From Stramenopiles sp. TOSAG23-3 (lineage: Eukaryota; Sar), in assembly GCA_900128585.1 (NCBI GenBank), contig LT642652.1:1-12986 (forward strand): a stretch of 12,986 nucleotides of DNA, in the 5' to 3' direction. Of the stretch, positions 1-7,336 are shown piece by piece (positions within the stretch are counted from its first letter, which is position 1; each line of letters starts with the position of its first letter). Position numbers and translations under genes: made by a program. The notes under the pieces are model-generated. The model saw nothing but the letters and a program-made list of their open reading frames with translations, did not search any database and was not told the origin of the DNA.

Positions 1-1
1 T

Positions 2-133
2 ACTTCGTTGACAAAGATTTTTTTGCGCGGTAACAACATTGGTGCTGAAGGGGCAAAATATGTTGCAGAGGCGTTGAAAGTGAATACTTCGTTGACAGAG
101 ATCACGGAAGATGTTTTTTTTTTAAATACATAA
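2..133 (+). CDS. 3' end of an RNI-type leucine-rich-repeat protein (partial at window edge)
   Basis: The frame opening at base 2 reads through to a TAA at 131-133 and gives 43 residues. They contain one complete 28-residue leucine-rich repeat of the ribonuclease-inhibitor type (core LRGNNIGAEGAKYVAEALKV) and the first residues of a second (NTSLTEI). The DNA shows the same 84-bp period: TACTTCGTTGACA occurs at 1 and again at 85. After LTEI the repeat consensus is lost in a T-rich stretch and the protein stops ten residues later, either a natural C-terminus or an eroded repeat. Such LRR arrays act as protein-binding scaffolds. The rest of the gene, and any effector domain, lies left of the window, so function cannot be given. 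Confidence 0.75.
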   Translation, partial: TSLTKIFLRGNNIGAEGAKYVAEALKVNTSLTEITEDVFFLNT

Positions 134-178
134 AGAACCGCCAATGTTTCGTTTTTAAGAATCTTATTTGTTCTTAAA

Positions 179-1087
179 TTACAAAACGTAAGCATCTCCT
201 GCTTTGCTCGTTCCTGTTTTTCCAACAAGATAACGATGTCTGGATCCTTGGCATCGAAAGGTCAGTGAGACCCTCTCCTTGCAGCGCAAGGAGGCATGCG
301 GTATCCCATGGGTCCAAGAGTATCGGCTCTCTTTTGTAACAATCTGTAGACTTCGTCGAGGCAAATATACAGTCACAGTTTCTTTCGTTTTCGGATTCTT
401 GTATACCATTTCTGCGTCCCCTTGAAGCGAAATGTTTGCCAACAGTTCGCCGCTTAATTGTCGATCGTCAAAGTGTGCGGAGAGGAAATGGCCTTCTGCC
501 TTTATGTATTTGTTTGAATTGCATTCGTTCGGTTTCCACCCCGCCATCGGCATATAGCTTCCCCCTTGGCACATGCGCTCGATGTACATGTTCAAAAATG
601 GGGGCATTTTTGACGTGGAAGCAGTGTTGTCAATAACCCGCGTCACCACGTCCAGCTCGACCCCCCAGTGCTTTGATAAGCACGCGCCATTCCATTTAGA
701 CATTTTCCAGTCCGGGCTTGTTTTGTTAATCTTTTCCAGCAAATCACGCTCTTCCTCCTTCGTCAAAAAGTCGGGCGCGAGAAAAAGCCCTGGTATTCTT
801 TGCTGTATTAATTTCTTGGGTCGGTACGCCAGCGACAACAAAGGGTTAATTTTGCAGCCCCCGACGGAAGCAGCCTTTTCTTTTTTCAGCAGGGTGGAAG
901 GCGGGGTAACGTCAACGACAACCAGGAGGCATTTATCCAAGTGGCTGTTCACTCGGTTGGACGGAATACTTTTCTTACACGATGGGCAGACGACAAAAGT
1001 GGTGGATCCTACGCCTTTTGATTTCTTCCTCGCACTGCCAGCACTAGCCGGCGACGGCCTCAAAAGTTCAAACGCGTTTCGTTTCAT
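179..1087 (-). CDS. AlkB-family 2OG-Fe(II) dioxygenase with N-terminal UBZ4/Rad18-like zinc finger
   Basis: 302 residues. Residues 34-53 form a CxxC-x11-H-x3-C zinc finger (C34, C37, H49, C53; NSHLDKCL) like the ubiquitin-binding UBZ4 fingers of Rad18 and SNM1. Residues 95-280 carry an AlkB-type double-stranded beta-helix: the iron ligands are HFD (H205, D207) and a distal His in SWTHGIPH (H260 or H264), and the 2-oxoglutarate-binding Arg lies in ERVSLTFR (R272/R278). PGLFLAPDFLTKEE near 99-112 matches the usual start of AlkB domains, and ESRYSWTHGI resembles the ALKBH8-type signature. AlkB enzymes oxidatively demethylate or hydroxylate nucleic acids; the finger suggests recruitment to ubiquitinated chromatin or repair factors. 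Start at the only early Met, followed by a basic Ser-rich tail. Substrate (DNA, tRNA or protein) cannot be decided from sequence. Its 3' end faces the LRR gene 45 bp away. Confidence 0.88.
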   Translation of the reverse strand: MKRNAFELLRPSPASAGSARKKSKGVGSTTFVVCPSCKKSIPSNRVNSHLDKCLLVVVDVTPPSTLLKKEKAASVGGCKINPLLSLAYRPKKLIQQRIPGLFLAPDFLTKEEERDLLEKINKTSPDWKMSKWNGACLSKHWGVELDVVTRVIDNTASTSKMPPFLNMYIERMCQGGSYMPMAGWKPNECNSNKYIKAEGHFLSAHFDDRQLSGELLANISLQGDAEMVYKNPKTKETVTVYLPRRSLQIVTKESRYSWTHGIPHASLRCKERVSLTFRCQGSRHRYLVGKTGTSKAGDAYVL

Positions 1088-1597
1088 TTTTTACCACGCA
1101 TCTTCTCGCGACAGAAAAGAAAGAACTAGGCGGTGTTTTGGACGAAAATTTCCCAGTTCAGAATGAACTTCAAGCCGGGACACTCCGTACGTCGTTTAAA
1201 ACAATTTTCCAATGATCAACTCCTGCACATTGAATTTCCTGTCCACAAAACAATTAAGTGAGGCAACATCCGATTAAAATATCAGTTCATCTCTGTGAAG
1301 AAAATAAGTAGAAAGAATTATTTGTCTTCCACAATTATTATTCCGTTTTCTTTTTTTTGTTCGTCGCGCCGCGCCGATTCTTCTCTTCTTTTTTTTTCTT
1401 CTTTTCTTCTCTTCTTTTTTTTTTTTTTTTTTTTTGTAAATAATCATCATCAGCAGAGGAGGAGAGCAGAATACAACATCCCCTGTTCCAGAAATGAGCT
1501 CATCCCCTACGCTAAAATAAGCTACCTTAACGGTGATGCTATTATTATGTTAATGAATATAAATATAGTAATAGCATAGACAGAACTAGCGCATTAA
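1088..1597. other. Intergenic spacer upstream of the AlkB-UBZ gene
   Basis: No gene is convincing here. The part near 1088-1265 is of mixed composition and holds a 32-codon ATG frame (1163-1261, +) with no recognisable motif. The stretch 1366-1436 is almost pure pyrimidine. A 94-codon frame at 1295-1579 (+) runs through this tract and encodes Ser/Phe-rich low-complexity sequence, so I do not call it. The spacer should contain the minus-strand promoter of the AlkB-UBZ gene; no clear TATA box was picked out. Confidence 0.5.
1378..1435 (+). repeat. Homopyrimidine tract with internal 26-bp duplication
   Basis: TTCTTCTCTTC occurs at 1378-1388 and again at 1404-1414, each followed by a long T run, inside a nearly uninterrupted C/T tract ending in about 20 T. 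Purine-rich on the minus strand, it lies about 290-350 bp upstream of the AlkB-UBZ start. Slippage microsatellite is the simplest reading. Confidence 0.8.
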
Positions 1598-1704
1598 GGT
1601 GTTTTTCTATATAGGAAATCTCCATCAAATGGTACGTCCATTTGGTAGTCTTTTATTGTAAAGATTTGTTGAAAATGACCCTACGACCATCTCCTACGAC
1701 CAAC
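1598..1704 (+). promoter_or_regulatory. Conserved hairpin-bearing upstream element, copy 1
   Basis: Copy 1 of an element found three times in the window. It contains CTATATAGGAAATCTCCATC, then a perfect 7-bp inverted repeat CAAATGG-TACGT-CCATTTG (1626-1644), then TTATTGTAAAGATTTGTTG and a duplicated CCTACGACC. It is nearly identical over about 105 bp to copy 3 and ends 113 bp before the RING-gene ATG. Position and the TATATA core suggest a promoter and leader; a short mobile element that inserted upstream of two genes is the alternative. Confidence 0.65.
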
Positions 1705-1816
1705 GACGATGAGGTACTAATAAAAAAATTAAAAAATCGTATTAACAATTCTTCTACATGAAAAATAGTATCACATAAAAACGGAATAACCAATAACCTC
1801 TTTAAAACAACTCAAC

Positions 1817-2437
1817 ATGTCTTCTGAATCTTGCATGCAACACACACTATTACAAAGAAACTCACAAAACAGTAAGAAACGAAAAAGAAATGCCGATGAA
1901 AAAACAGAAACCCTCCTAAACAACCGCCGACGAACAGAAGCTCCCTCTGTTCGAAGGGAAGCAAAGCCAACCTCCGAACGTCCTGTTGAAACCCACACCG
2001 TCTCGACAGGGGAACTGGGTGAATGTGCTATATGCTATGAAACTACGACGGTTTTCCGCTGTGGGGGAACCTGCAAAAACGACGATACACGACAATGCTT
2101 GGTCTGCACGATAAGCAACGACACGTTCGATAAGGACGGACAAGTGAAGTGTCCATACTGCCGCCAATACTACACGCCACCGTGGGTAAACGACGATATC
2201 CTGTCTCGACACAAGATGAATGAATTGTCACAGGGACATGACGAAGAACAACAGGATATGATCTTTGAACCAATCAAGGAACACGACGATGACGTATTTT
2301 GGCAATTGTTATCGATAGACCGTGAACTTCTCAGCTATCGATCCGAAACCAACGGTTGCTCCGTGTCAGACTATATAGCACAGTACGGAAGTGAACAACT
2401 TCAAATGGAAGTCTTTTCAAATGATATGGAACCGTAG
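1817..2437 (+). CDS. RING-like zinc-finger protein, probable E3 ubiquitin ligase
   Basis: 206 residues. An N-terminal basic region (residues 15-60, with KKRKR at 20-24 as a likely nuclear localisation signal) precedes a cysteine-rich domain at 70-115: C70xxC73, C82, C86, C94xxC97, C112xxC115. Eight metal ligands in four pairs, ending in CPYCR, is a RING-type cross-brace; here the usual central His is replaced by Cys, as in C4C4 fingers. RING proteins bring ubiquitin-charged E2 enzymes to substrates. The C-terminal third is acidic (DDD near 157-159) and has no domain I know. The start is chosen because the ATG follows an A/C-rich leader that resembles the leader of the gene at 7538, with which it shares the upstream repeat. 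No homologue at gene level is recognised. Confidence 0.75.
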   Translation: MSSESCMQHTLLQRNSQNSKKRKRNADEKTETLLNNRRRTEAPSVRREAKPTSERPVETHTVSTGELGECAICYETTTVFRCGGTCKNDDTRQCLVCTISNDTFDKDGQVKCPYCRQYYTPPWVNDDILSRHKMNELSQGHDEEQQDMIFEPIKEHDDDVFWQLLSIDRELLSYRSETNGCSVSDYIAQYGSEQLQMEVFSNDMEP

Positions 2438-3091
2438 TAAGCTGAAGGCATACGATCTTGGTGTTTGGGAAGCTGGGTCTATCCGTTGACTCTGGATTCA
2501 TCGACGCCCGATTTGGCAAGTTGGGTTTTATAATATTTTATTCTATAACTAGTTTTTTTACCCAGTTGCAGTGGTTGCTATTTATAATACTAAGGCTCTA
2601 GCAGTCGATTCATTTCGGTATCAGCCGATTCATTTCGGTATCAGCCGATTCATGCTGAACCATCACTCAAGCAAAAGAATTCATTTCACAGGTGATATGC
2701 CCCTGTTGATATGAACTACATAGGCTCTAGCAGTCGATTCATGCTAACAAGCAAAAGAATTCATTTCACGGTTGATATGCCGCTGTTGATGTACTTACAA
2801 AGGCTCTAGCATAATTAACAAAAGGAGGAGAAAGACAAAATGCCCACAATAATAAAAGTGGAGGGGGTAGTTATTCGCAGCTAGATCACTAGACCAGATT
2901 ACAAGTAGAAAGAACTAGCTACAGCGTTTAGCTCCTTCAAGGTAGAATTCCAGCCAGCCAGAACCTTGTGGACGTGGTTGTTTAGGCAATGCGTGTAAAA
3001 AGATTGCTTTTGAACGAAAGAGGAACCGAAAGAAGAGAAGAAAGAACCTGTCACTTTCTTCATAATACATTTCTAAAAACAAAGAAACGCT
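2438..3091. other. Intergenic spacer with tandem repeats
   Basis: No gene is supported. It begins with the RING-gene 3' flank, which includes AT-rich TTTATAATATTTTATT near 2526. It then carries the nested tandem repeats at 2593-2810 and ends in a purine-rich leader (AGAGGAACCGAAAGAAGAGA, from 3019) before the secreted-protein start. A 69-codon frame at 2989-3198 overlaps that start out of frame and has no motif, so it is not called. Confidence 0.6.
2593..2810 (+). repeat. Nested tandem repeats with AGGCTCTAG boundaries
   Basis: AGGCTCTAG occurs at 2593, 2722 and 2801 and divides the stretch into two units of 129 and 79 bp, plus a partial third. Both units contain AGTCGATTCAT, GCAAAAGAATTCATTTCAC, TGATATGCC and CTGTTGAT in the same order. 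The first is longer mainly because a 20-bp module (CAGYCGATTCATTTCGGTAT) is repeated at 2602-2621 and 2622-2641 with a partial copy at 2642. This is a minisatellite-like duplication; no coding frame runs through it. Confidence 0.85.
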
Positions 3092-5059
3092 ATGATGAAG
3101 TTGGTTTTATTCTTTCTTTTTGTCCTTTCTGTACGAGGCCAAGGTGGGGGTGGAGTACGCGACGCGGGTCTTCGGTGTCGCACAGGATTCGGGAATAAAT
3201 GGGTTGGTGGGTTGGGTTGGAGGGGAAGGTGGCGTTGTCATATATGTCCCAGGGGAACCTTCTCAGCACATGGGGGGAGGGTCTTATGCAAAAAATGTAG
3301 AATGGGAACCTATAGTGGTAAGGTAGGAGCAAGCAGTTGCAGACTATGCGAAATGGGAACCTATAGTGATGAGGCAGGAGCAGGCAGTTGCAAAGTATGT
3401 CCAAAAGATACCTACAATGATTTATCTGGACAAACGAGCTGCAAAACATGCTTGCACGGTAGGATTCCAAGCCACAACCAAACACGGTGTATTGATGAGT
3501 ATTTAGCCGATGCCGTAAAACACTTGATGTCAGCGCTCGCGTTGCAAAAAGAAGAGCAAAACGATTTGTCCATAAAGAATTCACGCCTCTGGCAAAAAGA
3601 GCAAATACGAATGCGTCACGACAAATTGATGGCCGCTCGCAAAAAACTAGATAACCGAAAGGAAAAGGGTGCCTGCGAGGCGGACCTCAGAGATGGTACC
3701 ATCATCTTTCCTGCGATTGAAATTGAAAACGAGATTGAAGACATAGAAGATACTACTTGCATAGATACCAATCGTGACGAAATGTTGAAATCGTTCTGTT
3801 CCTTCCGATCCGATCTAGACAATCTATTTCATATTCAGAACATCAAGAAAGAAGCCAAGACGTTTTGGCCCAATATTTGCTGCAAGGAACGTCGAGATAC
3901 TACTCTGGAGGTATGCAACGACCCAAGTGGGAAGCGACAGCGTGGCGAAATAGTACCGTTTGCTTTGTCGTCTGGTGGCCACTACAGCCGCCATAATTTG
4001 TACGTGGAGGTGACGGATACAATAAGAAGAAATGGATATTTGCATAGAGGGATGAATCGATTGATAGACGCGCTCCCAAAGATTGGGTACACGAAGAAAC
4101 AGGAAGTGAAGCAGCTCATCGGAGCATTCTTCAACGATGTCTCTCTATGTGGACCACGCATCGTGGATGCGCCTGGAAAAAGTGAAAATAAGCTATGCGA
4201 ATTGTTTGTGCCATATCATCATGCCATGAGAAACTTTTTCAATTTGATTGAAAGTCTGTACCAAGTGCCAATACCGCAACCCGCTTTTCTAGAAACCATG
4301 GAAACGTCTTTAGACCGACGGCATCAATTCCTGCCTCGTCTGGGCAAGGGTGGAAATGTTGGTGCGATGATGCAGACTAAGAAAAAGGACACGAAAAAAA
4401 CGTGTAGCGGTGGAAGCAAATATGGTAGTCGGTTAAAATTAGCTGAAAAGAAGGCAGAATTCTGCAAAGGTTACAAGCACCTGGACTTGAGCGGCACCAA
4501 CGTAAAGAATATTGCTGTTCATTACATTGAGAAGGATATTTTACCAACATTTGCGAAAAATGATAGAGTCATGAACAGCCTAAAACATACGCTGCGATAC
4601 CAGGTGAAAGACACATCGTGCCCGTCTCCTTTGTTTACCGCGAACGACATTTCCATCCAGCAGGTTGCGATGGATGCCTTGGGAACAAAAAAAGAATGGG
4701 TTGCCGTGGTGAATTTGAATACGAAGAATGACGATGGTTATTTACAGAGTGAATTACCGTACTGTGAGGAAAGATCGTATCTTATTGGTACCAGCGTTAG
4801 CGTGAAAGCTTATGTGGACAGCGGAAACTATTGTGGAAAGTTAGTGGATTACAATGAATGCAGAAGTAAATGCTTAGCAGAATGTCGTGCTGGCAACTCT
4901 AGAAACTGTGGCAAAACATGCAACAGAAAATTGGTACAACTGAAAAATCGGCAGGACAAGCATTACTCCAAAGAGGTGGTGCTGATGGGAACGCAATACA
5001 CGGTGAATAGTATTAGCAGGAGAAGGCGGTTGTTAAACTATGGCCAGGCGGGTTGTTAA
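3092..5059 (+). CDS. Secreted Cys-rich protein with ephrin-receptor-like (GCC2_GCC3-type) repeats
   Basis: 655 residues. Residues 1-17 are a classic signal peptide (hydrophobic VLFFLFVL, cleavage likely after the small residues near 16-17), followed by a Gly-rich stretch. Residues 50-133 contain four short CxxC-GTYS-type modules (CPRGTFS, CRMGTYS, CEMGTYS, CPKDTYN), as in the ephrin-receptor-like repeats of many secreted and surface proteins. A charged, possibly coiled stretch follows at about 138-192. The remaining 450 residues match no domain I recognise but hold scattered cysteines and a dense cluster at about 580-612 (CRSKCLAECRAGN..CGKTC). There is no C-terminal membrane span, so secretion into the medium, a vacuole or the cell wall is likely. 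Two adjacent Met codons make the start slightly ambiguous. It converges on the LRR-LNR gene, 76 bp apart, with AATAAA at 5102-5107 as a likely poly(A) signal. Confidence 0.82.
   Translation: MMKLVLFFLFVLSVRGQGGGGVRDAGLRCRTGFGNKWVGGLGWRGRWRCHICPRGTFSAHGGRVLCKKCRMGTYSGKVGASSCRLCEMGTYSDEAGAGSCKVCPKDTYNDLSGQTSCKTCLHGRIPSHNQTRCIDEYLADAVKHLMSALALQKEEQNDLSIKNSRLWQKEQIRMRHDKLMAARKKLDNRKEKGACEADLRDGTIIFPAIEIENEIEDIEDTTCIDTNRDEMLKSFCSFRSDLDNLFHIQNIKKEAKTFWPNICCKERRDTTLEVCNDPSGKRQRGEIVPFALSSGGHYSRHNLYVEVTDTIRRNGYLHRGMNRLIDALPKIGYTKKQEVKQLIGAFFNDVSLCGPRIVDAPGKSENKLCELFVPYHHAMRNFFNLIESLYQVPIPQPAFLETMETSLDRRHQFLPRLGKGGNVGAMMQTKKKDTKKTCSGGSKYGSRLKLAEKKAEFCKGYKHLDLSGTNVKNIAVHYIEKDILPTFAKNDRVMNSLKHTLRYQVKDTSCPSPLFTANDISIQQVAMDALGTKKEWVAVVNLNTKNDDGYLQSELPYCEERSYLIGTSVSVKAYVDSGNYCGKLVDYNECRSKCLAECRAGNSRNCGKTCNRKLVQLKNRQDKHYSKEVVLMGTQYTVNSISRRRRLLNYGQAGC
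3302..3403 (+). repeat. In-frame 51-bp duplication inside the secreted-protein gene
   Basis: ATGGGAACCTATAGTG begins at 3302 and again at 3353. The two 51-bp (17-residue) units are highly similar at DNA level (AGGAGCARGCAGTTGCA follows in both), while the flanking modules match only at protein level. This indicates recent expansion of the Cys-repeat array. Confidence 0.8.
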
Positions 5060-5101
5060 AATTGGAAGAACTAGAATTATTTGCGAACTAAATATTATAA
5101 A

Positions 5102-5107
5102 AATAAA
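5102..5107 (+). terminator. Candidate poly(A) signal AATAAA
   Basis: AATAAA lies 43 bp after the stop of the secreted-protein gene, inside the 76-bp convergent spacer. It is placed by position and consensus only. Confidence 0.4.
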
Positions 5108-5135
5108 TTTGTCCACTGTGTAGGCAAGCTTTTCT

Positions 5136-7034
5136 TTAGTCGTATTTACAATCACCACCATCGTAGTCACACTCCTCTGAATTGCACTCGATATTGCACA
5201 TCCCATTACCAGGAGCTTCCCTTCCCCAACACGTTTTTGAGCAGAGCGGTTCACAATCTAACGTAGAATCCACTTTGCATACTGCATTTCCAGAAAAGTA
5301 TGCTTTCACATTGTTCTTTGTTAGCAAATCTTTCAAATCGTCATTCACCATCGTAATATTATTATTTCTTGCATCCAAATATTGCAAGCCACGATACCCT
5401 AATACAGCTTCTGGAATACCGACTAATTTGCACCGAGCAATGTCCAAGTATAATAGATTCTTCAATTTTTTACCAGGAAATACTTTCATATGGTTTCCAC
5501 TTAAATACAAATATAGAAGCCGCGGAAATGCTTCTACTTCAAATGCTGTGGTAAGAACCATATCATTTTCTTGAAGATTCAGGTAATTCAGCGATGGCAT
5601 GGATATTCCAGTGGCAGGTATACTCAGTCCTACATTGCCATCGAACCCTACGGCGACAACTGTAGGGTGGGTCCATACAGCCTTTTCATTATATCGCATA
5701 ATATTATTATGTGCCAAATGTAATTTATTCAGCTTCTCCCATTGCAGAACATCCACGTCGAACTCTTTTAACCTGTTCGCAGTCACCTCAAAGTCTACCA
5801 TTTCCGCCAACTGTTCCATATTTGGCGGTAACTTAGTCAAGTTGCAATACTGTATAAAGACCTTCCGCAACCCTTGCATCTCGTCTACAAGAGAATCGGG
5901 CAATGCTGTCAGTGTGAAATCGTTTACGATGTGTAGAGACGCACAATTGCACGTCGGTGTAAACAGGCTCTCACAGAAGGGAATCTTGTTCACGCATCCC
6001 TTTTCCCACGTTTTTTCGTCGCAACCCGTCGGCCGCATTGCTAAATGTGCAACCGCCACCACCAAAAAAAAGAGTCCAAACATACCCTTGCTACCAGCTA
6101 CAAAGAACCGCACCTGTCGAGGCACTCTATCCTCTTGCGCTTTTGCCATTTCAATCGATGCCACCTGTCTAAAAACACTTTCTCTGCGCCGTTTCATCTT
6201 AAACGATCGATTCATCTGCTCTTTCAATACTCGCTGTGCAGAACGTTGGTAAACGATTTCTTCCAATATATCGTCCATCTTGCCCAGCATCGAAAAAGTC
6301 GGCATCAGTGTGATGGATAACATCTCCGATATCGATATTGGCACTTCGTACACAAACCACATAACGGACAGGGGTACTGCCACGCACAAAAAGTCGATTG
6401 CCGTGTCTATTTTCACCTGACGATCCCTACGCACGGGTGTATTTTTGTGCACCAACGTATGCACCGTATGGAAACAGTCCACAGACAAGGCAAAACAAAT
6501 AGAGCAAGTCCACGCTACGGGCAAAGAGCACAAATAGACCGTTGTTATATTTACACACTGTTGAGCAGATTCAAGCAGTTCGGACATGTAAAGCTTCCAC
6601 AAAAACCATGGCCCATTCATTTGCAACTTTTCGTATATGCCTTTGGCCCGTAGGGCTGCCATTTTCGCACGTTCTGTGGCTGATTTTGTGCGCTTTAGTC
6701 CATTGCCTTGCTTCACTTCCCTTGCAGCTTGCTGGCGTACCGTGTTCTCCGTCGCCAAGTTCTTCCAGATGAATAGAAATTTCAACACCAGGAGGATGTA
6801 CAACACGGCAAAGACCACAAACAACCAGATCCATTCGCGATGCCATGCCTGAAACTGTTTTGTATACAAATAAGTGATGTATAGAAAGAGTCCAGCAATA
6901 CCCAGCGAGAAAAACAGTATCAACGCGCCGTCCCAACCCACGTGCGTGGAGAAAGTTATCTCGACGTCTACCTTCTGCCGCTTGCCAGCGGGTTTCACTG
7001 CAGTCAACTCGATTTCTTTTGGGTTTGTCTCCAT
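5136..7034 (-). CDS. Five-TM membrane protein with extracellular LRRs and a C-terminal Notch-type LNR module
   Basis: The frame is open from an ATG at 7148 (670 residues). I prefer the ATG at 7034 (Met39), because the 38 extra residues are basic, featureless and lie before the acidic cytoplasmic tail (METNPKEIEL) expected of such proteins. In the 670-residue numbering, membrane spans lie near 74-95, 105-128, 200-225, 250-275 and 346-370; an odd number puts the C-terminal half outside the cell if the tail is inside. Outside come a Cys-rich cap (376-402), leucine-rich repeats (about 405-620; LNYLNLQEND, LLYLYLSGNHM, LQYLDARNNN) and one Lin12/Notch repeat at 636-668 with the Asp/Asn calcium-site pattern CNIECNSEECDYDGGDC. 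I recall similar TM-LRR-LNR proteins from oomycetes. There is no kinase domain, so a sensor or adhesion role is inference. Confidence 0.85.
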   Translation of the reverse strand: METNPKEIELTAVKPAGKRQKVDVEITFSTHVGWDGALILFFSLGIAGLFLYITYLYTKQFQAWHREWIWLFVVFAVLYILLVLKFLFIWKNLATENTVRQQAAREVKQGNGLKRTKSATERAKMAALRAKGIYEKLQMNGPWFLWKLYMSELLESAQQCVNITTVYLCSLPVAWTCSICFALSVDCFHTVHTLVHKNTPVRRDRQVKIDTAIDFLCVAVPLSVMWFVYEVPISISEMLSITLMPTFSMLGKMDDILEEIVYQRSAQRVLKEQMNRSFKMKRRRESVFRQVASIEMAKAQEDRVPRQVRFFVAGSKGMFGLFFLVVAVAHLAMRPTGCDEKTWEKGCVNKIPFCESLFTPTCNCASLHIVNDFTLTALPDSLVDEMQGLRKVFIQYCNLTKLPPNMEQLAEMVDFEVTANRLKEFDVDVLQWEKLNKLHLAHNNIMRYNEKAVWTHPTVVAVGFDGNVGLSIPATGISMPSLNYLNLQENDMVLTTAFEVEAFPRLLYLYLSGNHMKVFPGKKLKNLLYLDIARCKLVGIPEAVLGYRGLQYLDARNNNITMVNDDLKDLLTKNNVKAYFSGNAVCKVDSTLDCEPLCSKTCWGREAPGNGMCNIECNSEECDYDGGDCKYD

Positions 7035-7240
7035 CGTGATTGGTCTACATAGGCGAATGCTTTTTAAGGCGATTGTCATAAAAGATTTGAATTTTGGGTT
7101 GGTTGTTGAAATGGAGTAGGTTTGGTGGACGGTTACTTTTTTGGGCAATTATCGAGTCATACGTGATTGAGGGTTGGATTCCGTATTACCACTGGTGATG
7201 CCTATAAAAAACATATCAATACGTAATACCATAGGTGGTT

Positions 7241-7311
7241 GGTATTCCTCTATATAGGACATATCCATCAAATGGTACCTCAATTTGGTAGTGTATTATT
7301 GTAAAGATTTT
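7241..7311 (+). promoter_or_regulatory. Conserved hairpin-bearing upstream element, copy 2 (partial)
   Basis: It matches copies 1 and 3 from the TATATAGG core through TCCATCAAATGGTA, the TTTGGTAGT arm and TTATTGTAAAGATTT, then diverges; the CCTACGACC duplication is absent. The hairpin (7269-7287) keeps the 5-nt loop but has one G-A mismatch in the 7-bp stem. It sits in tandem 96 bp ahead of copy 3. Confidence 0.6.
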
Positions 7312-7336
7312 AGACCTGAAAGACAATCGACCACAA

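Noticed and set aside
573-1166. 197-codon frame on the + strand
   Set aside because: It lies antisense to the AlkB-UBZ gene, which has clear catalytic motifs; the translation shows no domain.
1163-1261. 32-codon ATG frame on the + strand upstream of the AlkB-UBZ gene
   Set aside because: Too short, no motif and no visible promoter; cannot be told from chance.
1295-1579. 94-codon frame on the + strand
   Set aside because: It runs through the pyrimidine tract and gives Ser/Phe runs with no plausible protein features.
2989-3198. 69-codon frame on the + strand
   Set aside because: It overlaps the start of the secreted-protein gene in another frame; the signal peptide there decides in favour of the longer gene.
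3090-3584. 164-codon frame on the - strand
   Set aside because: Its repetitive look (CNCLLLPHHYRFPF) is only the antisense image of the 51-bp duplication in the secreted-protein gene.
5599-6252. 217-codon frame on the + strand
   Set aside because: Antisense to the LRR-LNR gene, with no domain of its own.
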